Positions 1 to 11,684 are shown, counted from the stretch's first letter. The stretch: DNA of 64,000 bases from Gibbula magus (GCA_936450465.1 OW388304.1:14117061-14181060), one strand, 5' to 3'. The notes: generated by a model from the letters alone, not told the origin. Numbers and translations: made by a program.

Positions 1-1070
1 ATTTCTTTTTAAATATGAATATTATTTAATCTTGGGTGCAAAATGTTTTAACATACTGAAACTTGCTTCTGTTTTCTCTAAACGTTGGCCATATTGACAT
101 TAGCCATGCAGTTTATGGCGTTAGCTGCACATTTCAGCGAGATGCACGTGCGTCTGCGTTGGTGAAACCGTCATTGGGCCATATTAATTAGAGTTCGAGC
201 TCCGAACATGGGTACCATACAATACAGCACGGGCTGAGCGTATCCGTGAGTTGTCAAAGATGAGGCCGTATTTGGGTTGTGCGTTTCATACACAAGCTTG
301 TTTACAGCTGTATTTGTTAAGAAATATAATGAAATGGTAGCTGTTTGCACCCGTCCGTAAGTGGGGTATAATACCTATGTGTATCGTAAGGTCACCACGG
401 AGGAAACTGTAGGATATCATTCGATACACGAGGAAAAGTATGGTATATCTCTCACTTATCTCGTCACGTGTTCCCTTCACACTACGACTGCGAATTCTAC
501 AAATCATAACGAATATATAAATGAATGTCCCCGTTTGAATGAATTTATAAGTGACGATTCATGAGGATTCGTGTTATTTTTGCAAATTTTCCAGTTCATT
601 CGTGCCGCCCCATTTATTGCTATAGATATATCGGTGGTTGTTTCACAAAATGAATTATATAAGAAACGAAAAACGCTGAAATTTCTTACTGATTTGCTCA
701 GCACCATAAATCTCTAATTATTAATAAGAGGATTTCGAAAGTGGTGAGATGAGTTGATTATGGGTTTATCACCGCATTTAAGATAAATTCACTTATTGCA
801 GTGAATCATTGGCTAGAGCTAGCAAACCATGGGAAACTCAGTGTAGCATTGTATCCAAACCTTACTGCGTGTACAACGGTCACAACAGAGAAAATTGCCG
901 AGGCGAGTCTCGAACCCCAGATCTCTTGGTCAAAAGCAGAACGCGCTAACCCCTCGACATCCCGCACCTATTTCGAAAGTGATATGCCCATTACTCTGTC
1001 TATATGATCTTAATGAACACGCTAGCTTTTTTAAAGCCTTTTTTTCGCTAGCCTAGTTTCATACATACAG
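1..1070. repeat. Dispersed ~1 kb repeat, copy 1 (truncated by window start)
   Basis: This block aligns along almost its whole length with 10679-11684 in the same orientation, with scattered substitutions and indels. Both copies end with the same GCTAGC...CGCTAGCCTAG stretch followed by a shared CATACATACA. Similarity stops after about 1070 here and 11684 there. Copy 1 keeps about 70 bp near 590-690 that copy 2 lacks, while copy 2 keeps a piece of the embedded SINE that copy 1 has lost. No open frame of note lies inside. It is either an unnamed transposable element or an old segmental duplication. Confidence 0.75.
744..968 (-). mobile_element. tRNA-derived SINE, degraded copy inside the dispersed repeat
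   Basis: Read on the minus strand from 968, the head begins GGTGCGGGATGTCGAGGGG and holds an A-box-like TTAGCGCGTTC and a B-box-like GGTTCGAGACTCG, the internal promoter layout of tRNA-derived SINEs. The body shares the phrases AACCATGGG and CAGTGTAGCATTG with the copies at 11304-11588 and 46738-47015. About 70 bp of body present in the copy at 11.3 kb is missing here. It is not a tRNA gene: there is no cloverleaf beyond the two boxes. Confidence 0.7.
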
Positions 1071-1093
1071 GTGTCCAATAAATAAACATACCC

Positions 1094-1207
1094 CGTATCT
1101 AGAAGTTTCTAGTGCGTATCTAGAAAGTTTCTAGTGCGTATCTAGAAAGTTTCTAGTGCGTATCTAGAACGTTTCTAGAAACTTTCTAGTGAGTATCTAG
1201 AAATTTC
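1094..1207. repeat. 22-bp minisatellite with TCTAGAAA-TTTCTAGA motif
   Basis: About five tandem units built on CGTATCTAGAAAGTTTCTAG. Each unit is itself near-palindromic (TCTAGAAA / TTTCTAGA), and the last units degenerate into overlapping palindromes. No coding content. Confidence 0.8.
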
Positions 1208-3760
1208 TAGAAATTTCGAGTTTTTATTTTTTATGAGATATTAAAGTATTTCATTCATATTCCGAAACTACATGTTGACTTTGCGATAATTTGTAAATTT
1301 CAACAATGTCACTCTACTAGAATAGCAGGAAATTGATGTTTAGTTTCGTGGACTCCTCGTTATAACGCGCCCCGCTGAACTGCTCAGGGGCAGTCGAATT
1401 ACACCAGTCCCTGTTTTAGCTTCAAACTGTACTGCCCGTGCAGTGATCTTTTGTAGCTGGCAAGTTAAACAATAAAGGATGGAAATTTCGGCGACGATAA
1501 AAGCAAGTATGTGTTTGTGTAGAAGAATTATAATTGTAGACAATGTAAGTGGGTTTAAGTGAGACCTCAGCGATATCAACTAGCGACTCAAACTGATCCT
1601 GTACACATTTCAATGAATACATTGTGACAAATTTACGATCATTGACATTCTACATTCTATATCATGAGCCATTTTACAAAACAATTACTAGTTTCATTGC
1701 TTTGACTTCGTCCAAACAAGTTAGTCAACAAACAATCTATTATAGAATATTTTAAAATATGTAATACCATAGCTCATGTCTAATTTTGATTTATTAATAA
1801 AACGAAAATCGAAATAAAACATGTACATGTTTTTTGATGAAACGGCCATCAGTATTTTCCAAAATATCGCCTTGATGCAGCAATTATTAGGGAATTAGAA
1901 CGGATTAAAACGTCATATTCATACCTTCTCTCGCTATCATCGTAATTATTACTTCCTTTATGTCACATTTTAAATTTTTATTGAAGCATTCACATAAGCT
2001 CTCAGCTTGCTTGCAAATCCATTTTAATGAGTAAAAAATGTTTAAACCAATTTCAAAACTATTCTTTATAGCAAAAGTGAATTATTTCATTATACTAACT
2101 TACATATTGTTGATTTAGTTTCTTATTGACTAAAGTAAACGATCCCAATACTTCAGAAAACACATTCACCGAACATACATACATACATGAATTTTTTGTT
2201 TGTTATAATGTATGTTATGTGTAATAAAGTATACATACAGTCCACGTCACGGGGAGCGATATGTATATGATCATTCATATAGGGAAAATAGCAATGTTTA
2301 TCAATCACTGTAACATTTGGACATATTTTGTTTAAATCACTAATATATGAACCGGACAATGTCATCTTGACATGACCATCATCCTTGGAACATGACACCG
2401 TCAAAACAACTCTCTCCTCCAATTTCCTTTACAATTACTAGTTACATTCACCCACAGAAGTCTGTCCTTGTGCAATCAACCGAGCGACACATATGTGCTT
2501 TTCAAGGTGAAAGGGGCATTACTCAAATATCCTCTTTTAAAACTAATTTTTCTCTCTTTAAAGTTGAAATCCGCCTAAACTTATGAAGTTACACATTTAA
2601 ATTTGGACATAAGGGACTTCATATATAAAGAAAGATATTAGACCCCCATGGCAAAATATTGACATCTAAGATATTGAATATATTAGTGTCAATTGTACAT
2701 TCACTATTTGTTACAAAAGCAACTTTAAACCAATGGTCCCAAATGGACACTTAAAATTATAACTTATTCTAACTTATACGGCGTGTACATGTTGTCTTTA
2801 TAATGATACCAAACGTGTGAAGATGCGTAGAACAGAACAAAAGTTATTAGACATGCAAGAAATAGACTGTGTACAGACCGATGACCATAAGATATTTTAC
2901 GGTCATCCCAAAATGGCGAGTTTTTATCTCTTGTTTTCAGCTCTACACCTGTAGATACGAGTTCAAAATTATCGCGGTTATTTTGATAATCCTGATGGTG
3001 TGTCACCTGCTTCACATTTAAAGTACTAAGTTACTGAAATAATTTATATAAGCTGTGTGAAAATATACGCGATGATGACTGTAAATAAGATTTCTCTTCA
3101 AAGAAGATGACCGTCAACTATTTCTGATGATGACCGAAAACTGAACAACGACTGTATTTATTCGATGTTTGCTTGCACTGTAAGCTACATTTGGTAAAAT
3201 GAAGAGTTCTTCCCTTATTGTTACAACTATTTAAATGGAAAAGTAAGCCATAATGAGAACTCTCCTTATTCCAACAGAATGAAAATTTAATCAAAGCTTC
3301 ACTTTGTTACCCAATTTAAAATCACAATTGCACGTCATTTAATTTTTGTTTATAAATAATCCACTGAGAATGCGTATCTCTCGATATAACGATATTATGA
3401 TGTAATCTACCATAGAAGTAAGGCTGGGCGCACACTACGTCCGATTTTTTTTCGCGATGCGTCATGCGATGCGTTTTTCCGCACACACTACACACGTTGT
3501 GTTAGATATTGCGATTTTTAAAAATAAAGTTCAAATACGGTGCTATACATCTCTAGTGTATTGTAGTCTACAGACGTGGATGCCAAAATAGCTAAATCCA
3601 AATAATAGTCTTACAAAACATGTTTAAGAAATTTCAGTATTATCTTCAAAACAAATAATATGTACATGTATATGTCGACACTAGTAATATCAAACATTTA
3701 TAAGTTATATCAAAAGCGGGATTTGTAATTATGGATCAACACATAATCATAGCATGGGTT
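1208..3760. other. Non-coding, no gene recognised
   Basis: AT-rich sequence with only short chance frames (for example 2153-2422 minus and 2764-3015 minus) that lack splice context, recognisable domains or a codon bias. Near 3431-3500 there is a GC-richer patch carrying GCGCACACTACG and CGCACACACTAC, which may be a fragment of a dispersed repeat, but I could not define its ends. Confidence 0.5.
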
Positions 3761-3931
3761 AGTTCGTACTAAAACCAGTTCACCCCAGGATTGCTTCGTA
3801 CCAGAGCCAGTTCACCCTAGGTCGGTTCGCCCCAAAAATCAGTTACATATATGCACTGTAGACCTACTTTAATATTTTGTTTACATATGATTATATAATT
3901 ACACCGCATGACGCGAATGAGTTCGGTAATA

Positions 3932-4363
3932 TACCGTATTTTCTCTAATAGGGGCCGTGCCTCAAATAGGAGCCGGGCCTCTAATAGCAGCCAGGGGGTA
4001 AAGGTTACTAAAGGTGAATAAGAGCCGGGCCTCCAATAAGGGCCGGGTCTCTAATAGGGGCCGGTTAATATCTCATCAATGATCACCCCCTACTAGATAA
4101 TATTTCCCATATATGTTCCCAGGTAGGTTCTAGAGATACTAAGAGGGTTAAACTACCATGCTAAATTAGGTTAACGTCAAATGGCGAAGAGTCATTCTAA
4201 GAAATTTTAATCAGTCATCAGAGATTATCATGTGTACTGGTCAAACCTAATAATGAAATAAGGGCCGGGGCTCAAATTAGAGCCGGGCCTCCATTAAGCG
4301 CCGGGGGGTAAGAGCCCTTAGATGTTGATAAGGTCCCGGACCTCTATCAGAGGAAATACGGTA
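3932..4363. mobile_element. 432-bp MITE with TACCGTATTT terminal inverted repeats
   Basis: The left end is TACCGTATTTTCTCTAATAG and the right end, read in reverse complement, is TACCGTATTTCCTCTGATAG, an 18/20 match. Both ends continue into runs of the phrase AATAGGGGCCGGGCCTC repeated several times in varied form, leaving the interior GC-rich against its surroundings. There is no open frame, so it would be mobilised in trans. I see no clear target duplication beyond a possible TA. Confidence 0.7.
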
Positions 4364-4432
4364 AATTTGACCGATCCGACCCAATGCAAAAAAAAACGTG
4401 AAAATAGGGAACAATTGGCTAATCATTGTCTT

Positions 4433-4909
4433 TCCACAGAGGTTACTCCCTTCAGATTTCCGATCATAACCTCTGTTCTACTTGGCCCGAATTCGACGGC
4501 GAAAACGGACTGTCCTGATTGGTTGCAATTGAATAAAGATGTGCAAACAGCGACGCCGTTGTAAAAGTGACATTTGCCAATGACACGTCATACTAATATA
4601 ATAAACGTAAGATAAACGTTTTCTCATTTAAAGTGTTTTTCTTGAAATATACTATTTGATTTTGTGACAACAATTGATCATAAACATGCTGATAAATAAA
4701 GAAGACCGAATCAGAAACACATACCAAAAAACAGTCCATTAGTGTATATGGACCAATTAACCAATGAAAACTCATCTTTTAGAAGCAGGGATACATTACA
4801 GTATGAGGTTCCCCTTCTTCCGCTAGGGAATTTTGCTGGAGTCGAGGAATTCTGGCCTTCTAGAACAGAGGTAAGGATCGGGAATCTGAAGGGAGTAACC
4901 TCTGTGGTA
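4433..4909. repeat. Long inverted repeat (arms ~60 bp, loop ~350 bp)
   Basis: The left arm (4433-4494) contains CAGAGGTTACTCCCTTCAGA and the right arm (4846-4909) contains its reverse complement; similarity extends through TTCTACTTGGCCCGAATTC on the left against the reverse complement of GAATTCTGGCCTTCTAGAAC. The arms differ at a handful of positions. It is probably a foldback/MITE element nested in the 3.76-5.66 kb block. Confidence 0.65.
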
Positions 4910-5999
4910 AGAGAATGTAGGCTAACAGGTAAGCAGATTTGACAGTACAGTAAAAAAAAACATTTTCAAATGTTAATCAGACATTGTCAATGATTTTGAC
5001 CACTTTTAATCATGACATCATTTAATCATGTCCACAGTACATTTTAATCATGTTCAGCTTTATTCTTTTCTATTGATTCATAAATATTTTGACTGATGAC
5101 GGAAATATTATGTCTTTGGAAGAATTGAATGGTAAGTATGACTTTCTCACCTACGAAGGTTTTAAGAGAGCAGTGTCTGAATATTTCAGAAAAAGGAGCA
5201 TTTTAATCATACACAACCGATTCATGTTTTTTTCCTATTGTACCATTCAATATTTCTAAAATATTTATAAGTACAAAGGTTGTAAATTGCTTAACCGATT
5301 GAGATTTCATAAATCAACTGGCCAATTAAGATGGGAAGAAATAATTTACAAATATTTCCAACGGAATGAATGAGAAAACATTAATTTGATGGCTAGTAGA
5401 TGTACTCAGAGCGTTAATCTAAAATGGTTTCAGTACAAGATGAATCAGAATATTTTAACGAAAAAGATGTGTATATTATGCTATGCTTTATTGTATTTAA
5501 GGTATAAATATATCAGGGCAAGCCGACCGAGGACGATGTGACCCGGAGTGAACCAGTTTGGGCACAAAACACACAACAAATTCATTATATCAAATATCAA
5601 CATTTACTAGGGCGAATCATCTAGACGAAGCTAACCGGGGTGAACTGGTTTTGGTATTTCATCAATACTATTTAAGTGTTTCTACCTAATCCATTTCATG
5701 TACAACAAGCTCATTTATTTGATAAACATTCATCTACTTTCCAATAACTCTCAATCTCGTATTCGTTTAGTATATGACATGACATAACTGACATCCAATT
5801 AATTTGCTCAATTTCGTACATTATTTAACCTCGTACATCAATACTCTTTATTGTATAAACAACGCAACTCCAATTCATTGTAACAACAACTCATGTACAT
5901 CTATATCCTTATTTGTTACTGGTAAAAGTTAATAATATGCGCCCACAATCTGTTATCGAAGGAGATGGTATTAAAGAATTCCGCTCTCATAAGTTGTAT

Positions 6000-6130
6000 T
6001 TAAAGGTGCTGTAGCACCATTACTCAACCCGAAAAGTCCTATCCATAGAAAACGGTTATCTGTAATTGAAGAAAATGGCGCGACGTACAAAGCGACAGTG
6101 ATGTGGAACTCGTCAGTGTGAGAGGTATAT
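6000..6130 (-). mobile_element. Truncated copy of the TTAA-flanked MITE family
   Basis: It begins TTAAAGGTGCTGTAGCACC, the terminal sequence of the family seen at 12262, 32426 and 56628. It then jumps to CCTATCCATAGAAAACGGTT and continues through AGTGTGAGAGGTA, which is the reverse complement of interior positions about 57015-56905 of the copy at 56.6 kb. The segment between terminus and interior is deleted and the far end is lost. Confidence 0.6.
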
Positions 6131-6289
6131 TTGTAGGTCATGAAATCTCAACTTATATCTTTAAATTTCAAGATAAAAAAATAAAAACTGATGGCCCTAA
6201 TATATGCCATCGTATAATATGCCACCGTAGATGTCAGTCCTGAATAAGACAAACAGATCTGTACGTATGTCAAGAAAACTTTAAGGGTC

Positions 6290-6910
6290 TTAATCATCGT
6301 TTTATCTTGACAATTCTTGACTTTAGAATCAAAGGTTAACACTAAGTATTTTGAAAATTCAACTGTAACACGATCATACGCTATTATTTAGCACATTTTA
6401 CCTTGAAAATTCACCTTGTTAAGTAATTCAAGATCATATCCTCTAACATAGAATCTTGAAAATTTAACTTGAACATATAACTTTAAAATATAACTTTTTA
6501 TCTTGAAAATTCAACATATTTCTTGAAAATTCAACTTGCTTTCTTGAACATTCAACTTAACATTTTGAAAAATGATCTCAATATCTTGAAAACTCAAGTT
6601 ATTATCTTAACTTACTAGGTACAATACCAATGATACAAACTTGTAATTACAAATTGTATTCAAGTTTTAAAGATGAATTAAAACATTAAAAAGTATTTGT
6701 TATTGTTGTATATTCAAGTTTTAAAGTTGTAGTTTCTTGAATTTTCACGATACTAAATTGAATATTCAACCCTATTTTGTTTAATTTTCAAAATAGTAAG
6801 ATGAATTTTCTAGATACTAACTTAAATGTTCAAAATTTTAAGATGAATTTTCAACTTAGTATCTTGAATTGCAAGAGCTTAACATTTCAAGATAAAAGAT
6901 ACTGAATAAT
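6290..6910. repeat. Degenerate interspersed motif cluster (CTTGAAAATTCAACTT)
   Basis: At least eight variants of TCTTGAAAATTCAACTT lie between 6349 and 6600, and the reverse-oriented form (AAGATGAATTTTCAACTT) follows to about 6880. Spacing is irregular. The arrangement is partly palindromic overall. No coding content. Confidence 0.5.
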
Positions 6911-7345
6911 AGGATAGCGTAGCCCTAATAGGGTTGATGAATCTGTGTAATCTAAACTTTTAAAAATCAATCTTATCAATATGAAATAGAACATGGTGGT
7001 ATAAGTAAATAAGTAAAATATGCCCATTAATTTATCAATCAATTATGAAATACTATGCATGTTGGTTTTGATTTTCTAATTCGAATTTGTTTCTCTTAAG
7101 TACAATGTTTCATCCTTTATTACTCTAATCTTCAAAATATCATGTTTACAACCGTACCTTCCACTAGGAAAACGCCTCATGATTTTACGTGTTATAACTT
7201 GGCAGCAGAAGGTATGCAACTGACAATTCGGAGAAGATCATGAAATACATATAGAGCATAAGTCGCCATTAGTTGTGCACATGATAAGGTGCGTTGTGGC
7301 GTGCATTTCAGTAGCAAGATCTTGTTTACTTAAACTTTGTTTTAA

Positions 7346-7461
7346 GCAGGAGAATGTCCTCAAACTGGATATTAGTTTTCACGTGGAGCATATTTTCGGC
7401 CTAACGGCCTCAAACATGGTCCACGTGCAACACTAATGGTCAGTTTTCGGACATTCTCCTA
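7346..7461. repeat. Hairpin-forming inverted repeat, ~40-bp arms
   Basis: The left arm (7346-7387, starting CAGGAGAATGTCC and ending CACGTGGA) pairs with the right arm (7420-7461, TCCACGTG...GGACATTCTCCT). The arms are separated by about 32 bp which include the small palindrome GGCCTAACGGCC. A few mismatches lie in mid-arm. It is immediately upstream of a retroelement-like 3' tail (AATAAAAATATTGATTGATTG, about 7504-7535). Confidence 0.65.
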
Positions 7462-7504
7462 CACATTTTATGAATTTGTAACATGTACACAAGTGAGACA
7501 GAAA

Positions 7505-7537
7505 TAAAAATATTGATTGATTGATTGATTGATTGTT
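7505..7537. repeat. (ATTG)n microsatellite, probable retroelement 3' tail
   Basis: AATAAAAATATTGATTGATTG followed by two more GATT steps. A short 4-bp repeat right after an AATAAA-like motif is typical of the 3' end of some non-LTR retrotransposons. No open frame belonging to it is visible upstream. Confidence 0.45.
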
Positions 7538-7564
7538 ATTTCTTGTTATTTGATTGTTAGTGAT

Positions 7565-8682
7565 TGTAAGTAACGAGTATAAATATTTGGGATTTATGTT
7601 TAATACAACAGTAAATTTAAAGAAATCTCTTGCAGATTTAGCATTAAGAGCAAGGAAAGCTTTAATAAATTTGCTTTCAATTATGCATAAGTTTGGCGTG
7701 TTGACGCCTTAAATATATTTTAAACTTTTTGATTGTCAAATACAACCAATTTTACTTTATGGATCAGAAATATGGGGATTCCAACGTTTTGAATGCATCG
7801 AAAAGGTACATCTGTTAGCGTGTAAAAAGTTCCTTTGTGTCGGTCAGTCGACTCCAACATGTATGGTATATGGGGAATGTGGGAGATACCCGTTATACAT
7901 TAATGCTTAGATGTTTGAAATTTTGGTTAAAAATAATATGTATGCATGAATATAGACTACCTAAGAAGGCTTACAACATGCTTGTTCATTTAGATGATTT
8001 AGGGAAAGTAACATGTGCATCCCACGTTCGAAATCTTTTGTTTTCTCATGGTTATGGTTTTGTTTGGCTGAGCCAGACTGTTGGTAATATAAACCTTTTC
8101 TTGTATCAATTTCGAGATACAGCATTAAATATGTTTAATCAAGATTGGCAGTCGACATTAGATAATAGCTCACGTTATGATTCATATAGACTCTTTAAAA
8201 GCCTACTCCAACCCGAAAGATATCTTTCACATTTAACATCCAAGAAGTAAAGGTATTCATTGATACGATTCAGATTAGGTCTGTCAAATTTAATGATTAA
8301 TGAAGGTAGGTACAAATCGATCGACAAAAGCAATAGAATATGTCCATTTTGTAAAGAAGCCGTTGAAGACGAAATCCATTTTCTATTTGTTTGTCAATCT
8401 TACGACGATTTACAGAAAAGTTTATCCATGATTATTATCTTTCCAAGCCTCCTGCTTTAGCATTTAAACAAATCCTTTCTTCTGATAACAATAACAGCAT
8501 TCTTAGACTTGCACAATATGTTACCTATGCCATATCTCATCGAGATGAAAAGTTAAAATCAATCACCTTTGTACCCATTTAATTTGTTATTGAACTGGTG
8601 ATTAATAATGCATGTAACTCAAATGTATATGGGCCAGAGGCCTCGAATACAATAAAGAACTTTTGACTTTGACTTTGACTTA
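7565..8682 (+). pseudogene. Decayed non-LTR retrotransposon, 3' part of the reverse transcriptase ORF
   Basis: The translated plus strand reads YKYLGFMF at about 7580, then LLYGSEIWGF near 7755 and a GECGRYPL-like phrase near 7872, the conserved order near the C-terminus of many non-LTR reverse transcriptases. It continues after a frame change as 7897-8250, including CLKFWLKI. After a stop at 8248 comes RFRLGLSNL and a zinc-finger-like CPFC...EDEIHFLFVC (8341-8394). An in-frame TAA near 7710, the frameshift near 7905 and later breaks mean it is dead. The 3' end is AATAAAGAAC followed by three TTGACT units (about 8650-8682), a microsatellite tail typical of target-primed insertion. The endonuclease and catalytic RT motifs are absent, so this is a 5'-truncated insertion. 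The clade was not assigned. Confidence 0.8.
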
Positions 8683-10535
8683 ACTTAGTAAGTGTTGTGA
8701 CAAACACAAACAGTGAGATTAAATGACCCCTTCGATTCAATAATGTAAACAACAACACCAGCGAGACGCTAACTTGGGTTGTCCAGATGCCTAAAGCGTG
8801 GCAATGCGTGATTCGGGTAGAAGATGATGATGTTATTGCATTATACCTGTCTTGTTATAAATATATTCGCATCCTAGGAATGTAAAAAATGCAGTGTCGT
8901 CATGTATCACGAATATCTATCATATTAGAGTATTGATAACCCAACTACAGTTTTATATAGTAAACTATAGTATATACATAACATGAAATGGCGATATCAC
9001 ATCATCCGCCTGAATTGAAGTCGGAGTAAACCATCTTTCAGTGTAGAAGGTCACGGTGACACTAATTCCGATTTCGATAGAACAGGTAATGTAAATATGT
9101 CTTCAGTTAGTAACGTCCAATTAAACTATATTTTTGTTTTGTTTCTCAATAATATACCATATTTTCACTGCCATATTGCACACACTAGTGAAACTGCGAC
9201 CTGGGCATGTACATTGTCCACTGTTGCCCATTAGACAATGAACCGTGTTCTTCTCTCCAATTGAAATAATAAGCAAAAGTACCCAGCCTTCTTACCCGTT
9301 TCCCCGCACGAGAGACCACACTTTATTTGGCCTGAATACACACTGAAATTTTTGAACTGTCGCTGCGTAGTGTTGGCGTTATGCATTTAATGATTCAAGA
9401 GCGTCTTTCAAGTGGTCGAACATGTTCTGAAATGGTTGAGCATTAAAGATGCATAGTCAGTTTTGCATATCATTTATTTGGTTCTAAGGTGCAGAAAATT
9501 ACAATACGTGCTGGTTTAGGTTATATCTTCCTACACGACTTTCATATTCACCCCAAAATGTTTAAAATATCAAATATACATGTTTTAATGGAAACCATGG
9601 TCTCATACATGTGTAGAAGCCGACATTTATGACTCTATCTCACGTATGCACTCGTTAGAAGACCTATTAAACGCTGTAGAAGCAAATCTGTCTTCATATC
9701 TACTTTATTAAAGTTTCCAAAATTGTGTTTGACTTAATGGCTACAGCAAGCCAAGGTCCATTGTCCGGTTTTCGATCAAGACCACGACTTTGAATGGTTG
9801 TATTTTCGTTATACTGAACTGATTGACCTTAAACTGGTTATTTTCGGTTAAAGTTGGTAATTCTCAATTAAATAACACATATTATAACATTGGACATATA
9901 TATGACCCTACCAACATGATTATGCCCCTTCAATGAAATAATGATCGTTGCTGTATTTGAGACCGATGTTTGCCGATATGCAAGTCATTGATAACACATT
10001 TAAGAATGTTCTTGTCCAGGGGAATATCCTAGAGATTGGTGTCCGGTTTAGTAGGCTTTACTAGACTTTACTAGGGAATATCAATTGCAAATTGTTAACG
10101 GAGTCTTAGAAAACACACCCATCTAGTGAAATAATTCATGTCATTGAGAATAAGTTGTTAAATAAGTACAGTACAGGTTGTTTCTTTATCTCTACCAAAT
10201 ATTTGAAGCGTGATATAAAGCGGCAAAACGTTTATTCAAAATGTGATATTGAAATATTTTCACGAGAGACTAATCTTTTTCATTGCCTCTGTATTATTGT
10301 TTATACCCCACATCCGGTCTCGTTGCTATGGTTTCTTTTGTTGCAAATGCAGGTGTTTAAGCCGATTCACCTGCACTTTTTCTGATATACCTACACTTTT
10401 CTAATATACTTACACTTTTTAACAACTGAGAAATCAATGGAGTCAATATGAAAATTTCAAAATCTAAGTGATGATACTTTATAAAATGTCAGATTATACT
10501 CGTATATTATCAACATTTCAATTTTTTTCATTTGA
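8683..10535. other. Non-coding, no gene recognised
   Basis: AT-rich sequence with no convincing exon. The longest chance frame (10155-10385 plus) shows no domain or splice context. Confidence 0.5.
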
Positions 10536-10606
10536 AAGCTGGGATCAAACCTGTGTCCTGTTGCTTTCTTGCCGAACGAACTTACCATAAGACCACGAGG
10601 CCAGTT
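10536..10606 (-). mobile_element. tRNA-like SINE head fragment
   Basis: On the minus strand the segment runs GGCCTCGTGGTCTTATGGTA (A-box region) and then, about 30 bp on, GGTTTGATCCCAGC (B-box region). The box spacing fits a tRNA-derived RNA polymerase III promoter, but arms do not pair well enough for a functional tRNA. It differs from the SINE family at 744, 11304 and 46738. The body of the SINE could not be delimited. Confidence 0.5.
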
Positions 10607-10678
10607 GATGCTTCGTACACTTTTTCATGACCAAAATGAATAAGGTTCTGTAATGCGTGATATAATATCACGAATTTC

Positions 10679-11684
10679 TGTATTTCTTTTTAAATATGAA
10701 TGTTATTCAATCTTGGGTGCAAAATGTTTTAAGATACTGAAATTTGCTTCTGTTTTCTCTAAACTTTGGCCATATTGACATTAGCCATGCAGTTTATGGC
10801 GTTAGCTTCACATTTCAGCGATATGCACGTGCGTCTGCGTTGGTAATACCGTCATTGGGCCATATCAATTATATTTCGAGCCCCGAACATGGGTACCATA
10901 CAATGAAGCACGGGCTGAGCGTATCCGTGAGTTGTCAAAGATGAGGCCGTATTTGGGTTGTGCGTTTCATACAATATCTTGTTTACAGCTGAATTTGTTG
11001 ATATAGTATCCGTTTGCACTCGTCCGTAAGCGCCTCGTAAGGTCCCCACGGGCGATAACTGTAGGGTATCATTCGATACACGAGGAAAAGTATAGTATAT
11101 TTCTCACTTATCTCGTCACGTGTTCCCTTCACACTACGACTGCTAATTCTACAAATCATCACGAATATATAAATGAATGTCCCCGTTTGGATGAATTTAT
11201 AAGTGACAATTCAGGAGGATTCGTGGTATTTTTACGCTGAAATTTCAAACTGATTTGCTCAGCTCCATAAATCTCTAATTATTAATAAGAGGATTTCGAA
11301 GGTGGTGAGATGAGTTGATTTGGGGTTTATCACCGCATTTAAGATAAATTCACTTATATCACGGCTGTATTTATTATTGCAGAGAGATATCCCGCAACGC
11401 CACTGTGGCTATGTATTGCAGTGAATCATCGGCTAGAGCTAGCGAACCATGGGAAACTCAGTGTAGCATTGTATCCAAACCTTACTGCATGTAAAACGGT
11501 CACAAGAGAGAAAATTGCCGTGGCGAGTTTCGAACCCCGGATCTCTTGATCCAATTCGGAACGCGCTAACCCCTCGCTATCCCGCACCTATTTCGAAAGT
11601 GATATGCCAATTACTCTGTCTATATGATCTAAATGAACAAGCTAGCCCTTTTTAAGCCTTTTTTCGCTAGCCTAGTTTCATACA
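10679..11684. repeat. Dispersed ~1 kb repeat, copy 2
   Basis: Near-collinear with 1-1070, beginning TATTTCTTTTTAAATATGAA and ending at the shared CGCTAGCCTAGTTTC. Because this copy has both edges inside the window, it best defines the unit at about 1.0 kb. It contains the more complete of the two embedded SINE copies. Confidence 0.75.
11304..11588 (-). mobile_element. tRNA-derived SINE copy inside the dispersed repeat
   Basis: Minus-strand head GGTGCGGGATAGCGAGGGG with A box TTAGCGCGTTCC and B box GGTTCGAAACTCG. The body carries TATCCCGCAACGCCACTGTGG and CTAGCGAACCATGGG, matching 46738-47015. The tail end is GGGTTTATCACCGC, a decayed version of the GGGTTTAACGCCGC at 46.7 kb. It is the same insertion as 744-968, duplicated with the host repeat. 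Confidence 0.75.

Larger units (their letters stand above)
3762..5660. mobile_element. Putative ~1.9 kb non-autonomous inverted-repeat element (nested)
   Basis: The left end carries AAAACCAGTTCACCCC (3771-3786) and its exact reverse complement lies at 5637-5652. A second pair, around CTAGGTCGGTTCGCCC (left, ending near 3834) and the reverse complement of 5517-5545 (CTCGGTCGGCTTGCCC), also matches with few changes. No transposase frame lies between them. Two smaller inverted-repeat elements sit inside (3932-4363 and 4433-4909). The order of the repeat pairs is not perfectly mirror-like, so it may be two foldback insertions rather than one element. Confidence 0.45.

Noticed and set aside
744..968. 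Functional tRNA gene
   Set aside because: A- and B-box motifs are present, but acceptor and anticodon arms do not pair and the sequence continues into a SINE body. The same applies to 10536-10606, 11304-11588, 33998-34070 and 46738-47015.
7837..8582. Host protein-coding gene
   Set aside because: Conserved LLYGSEIWG and CPFC...HFLFVC motifs with stops and frameshifts identify it as the tail of a dead non-LTR retrotransposon.
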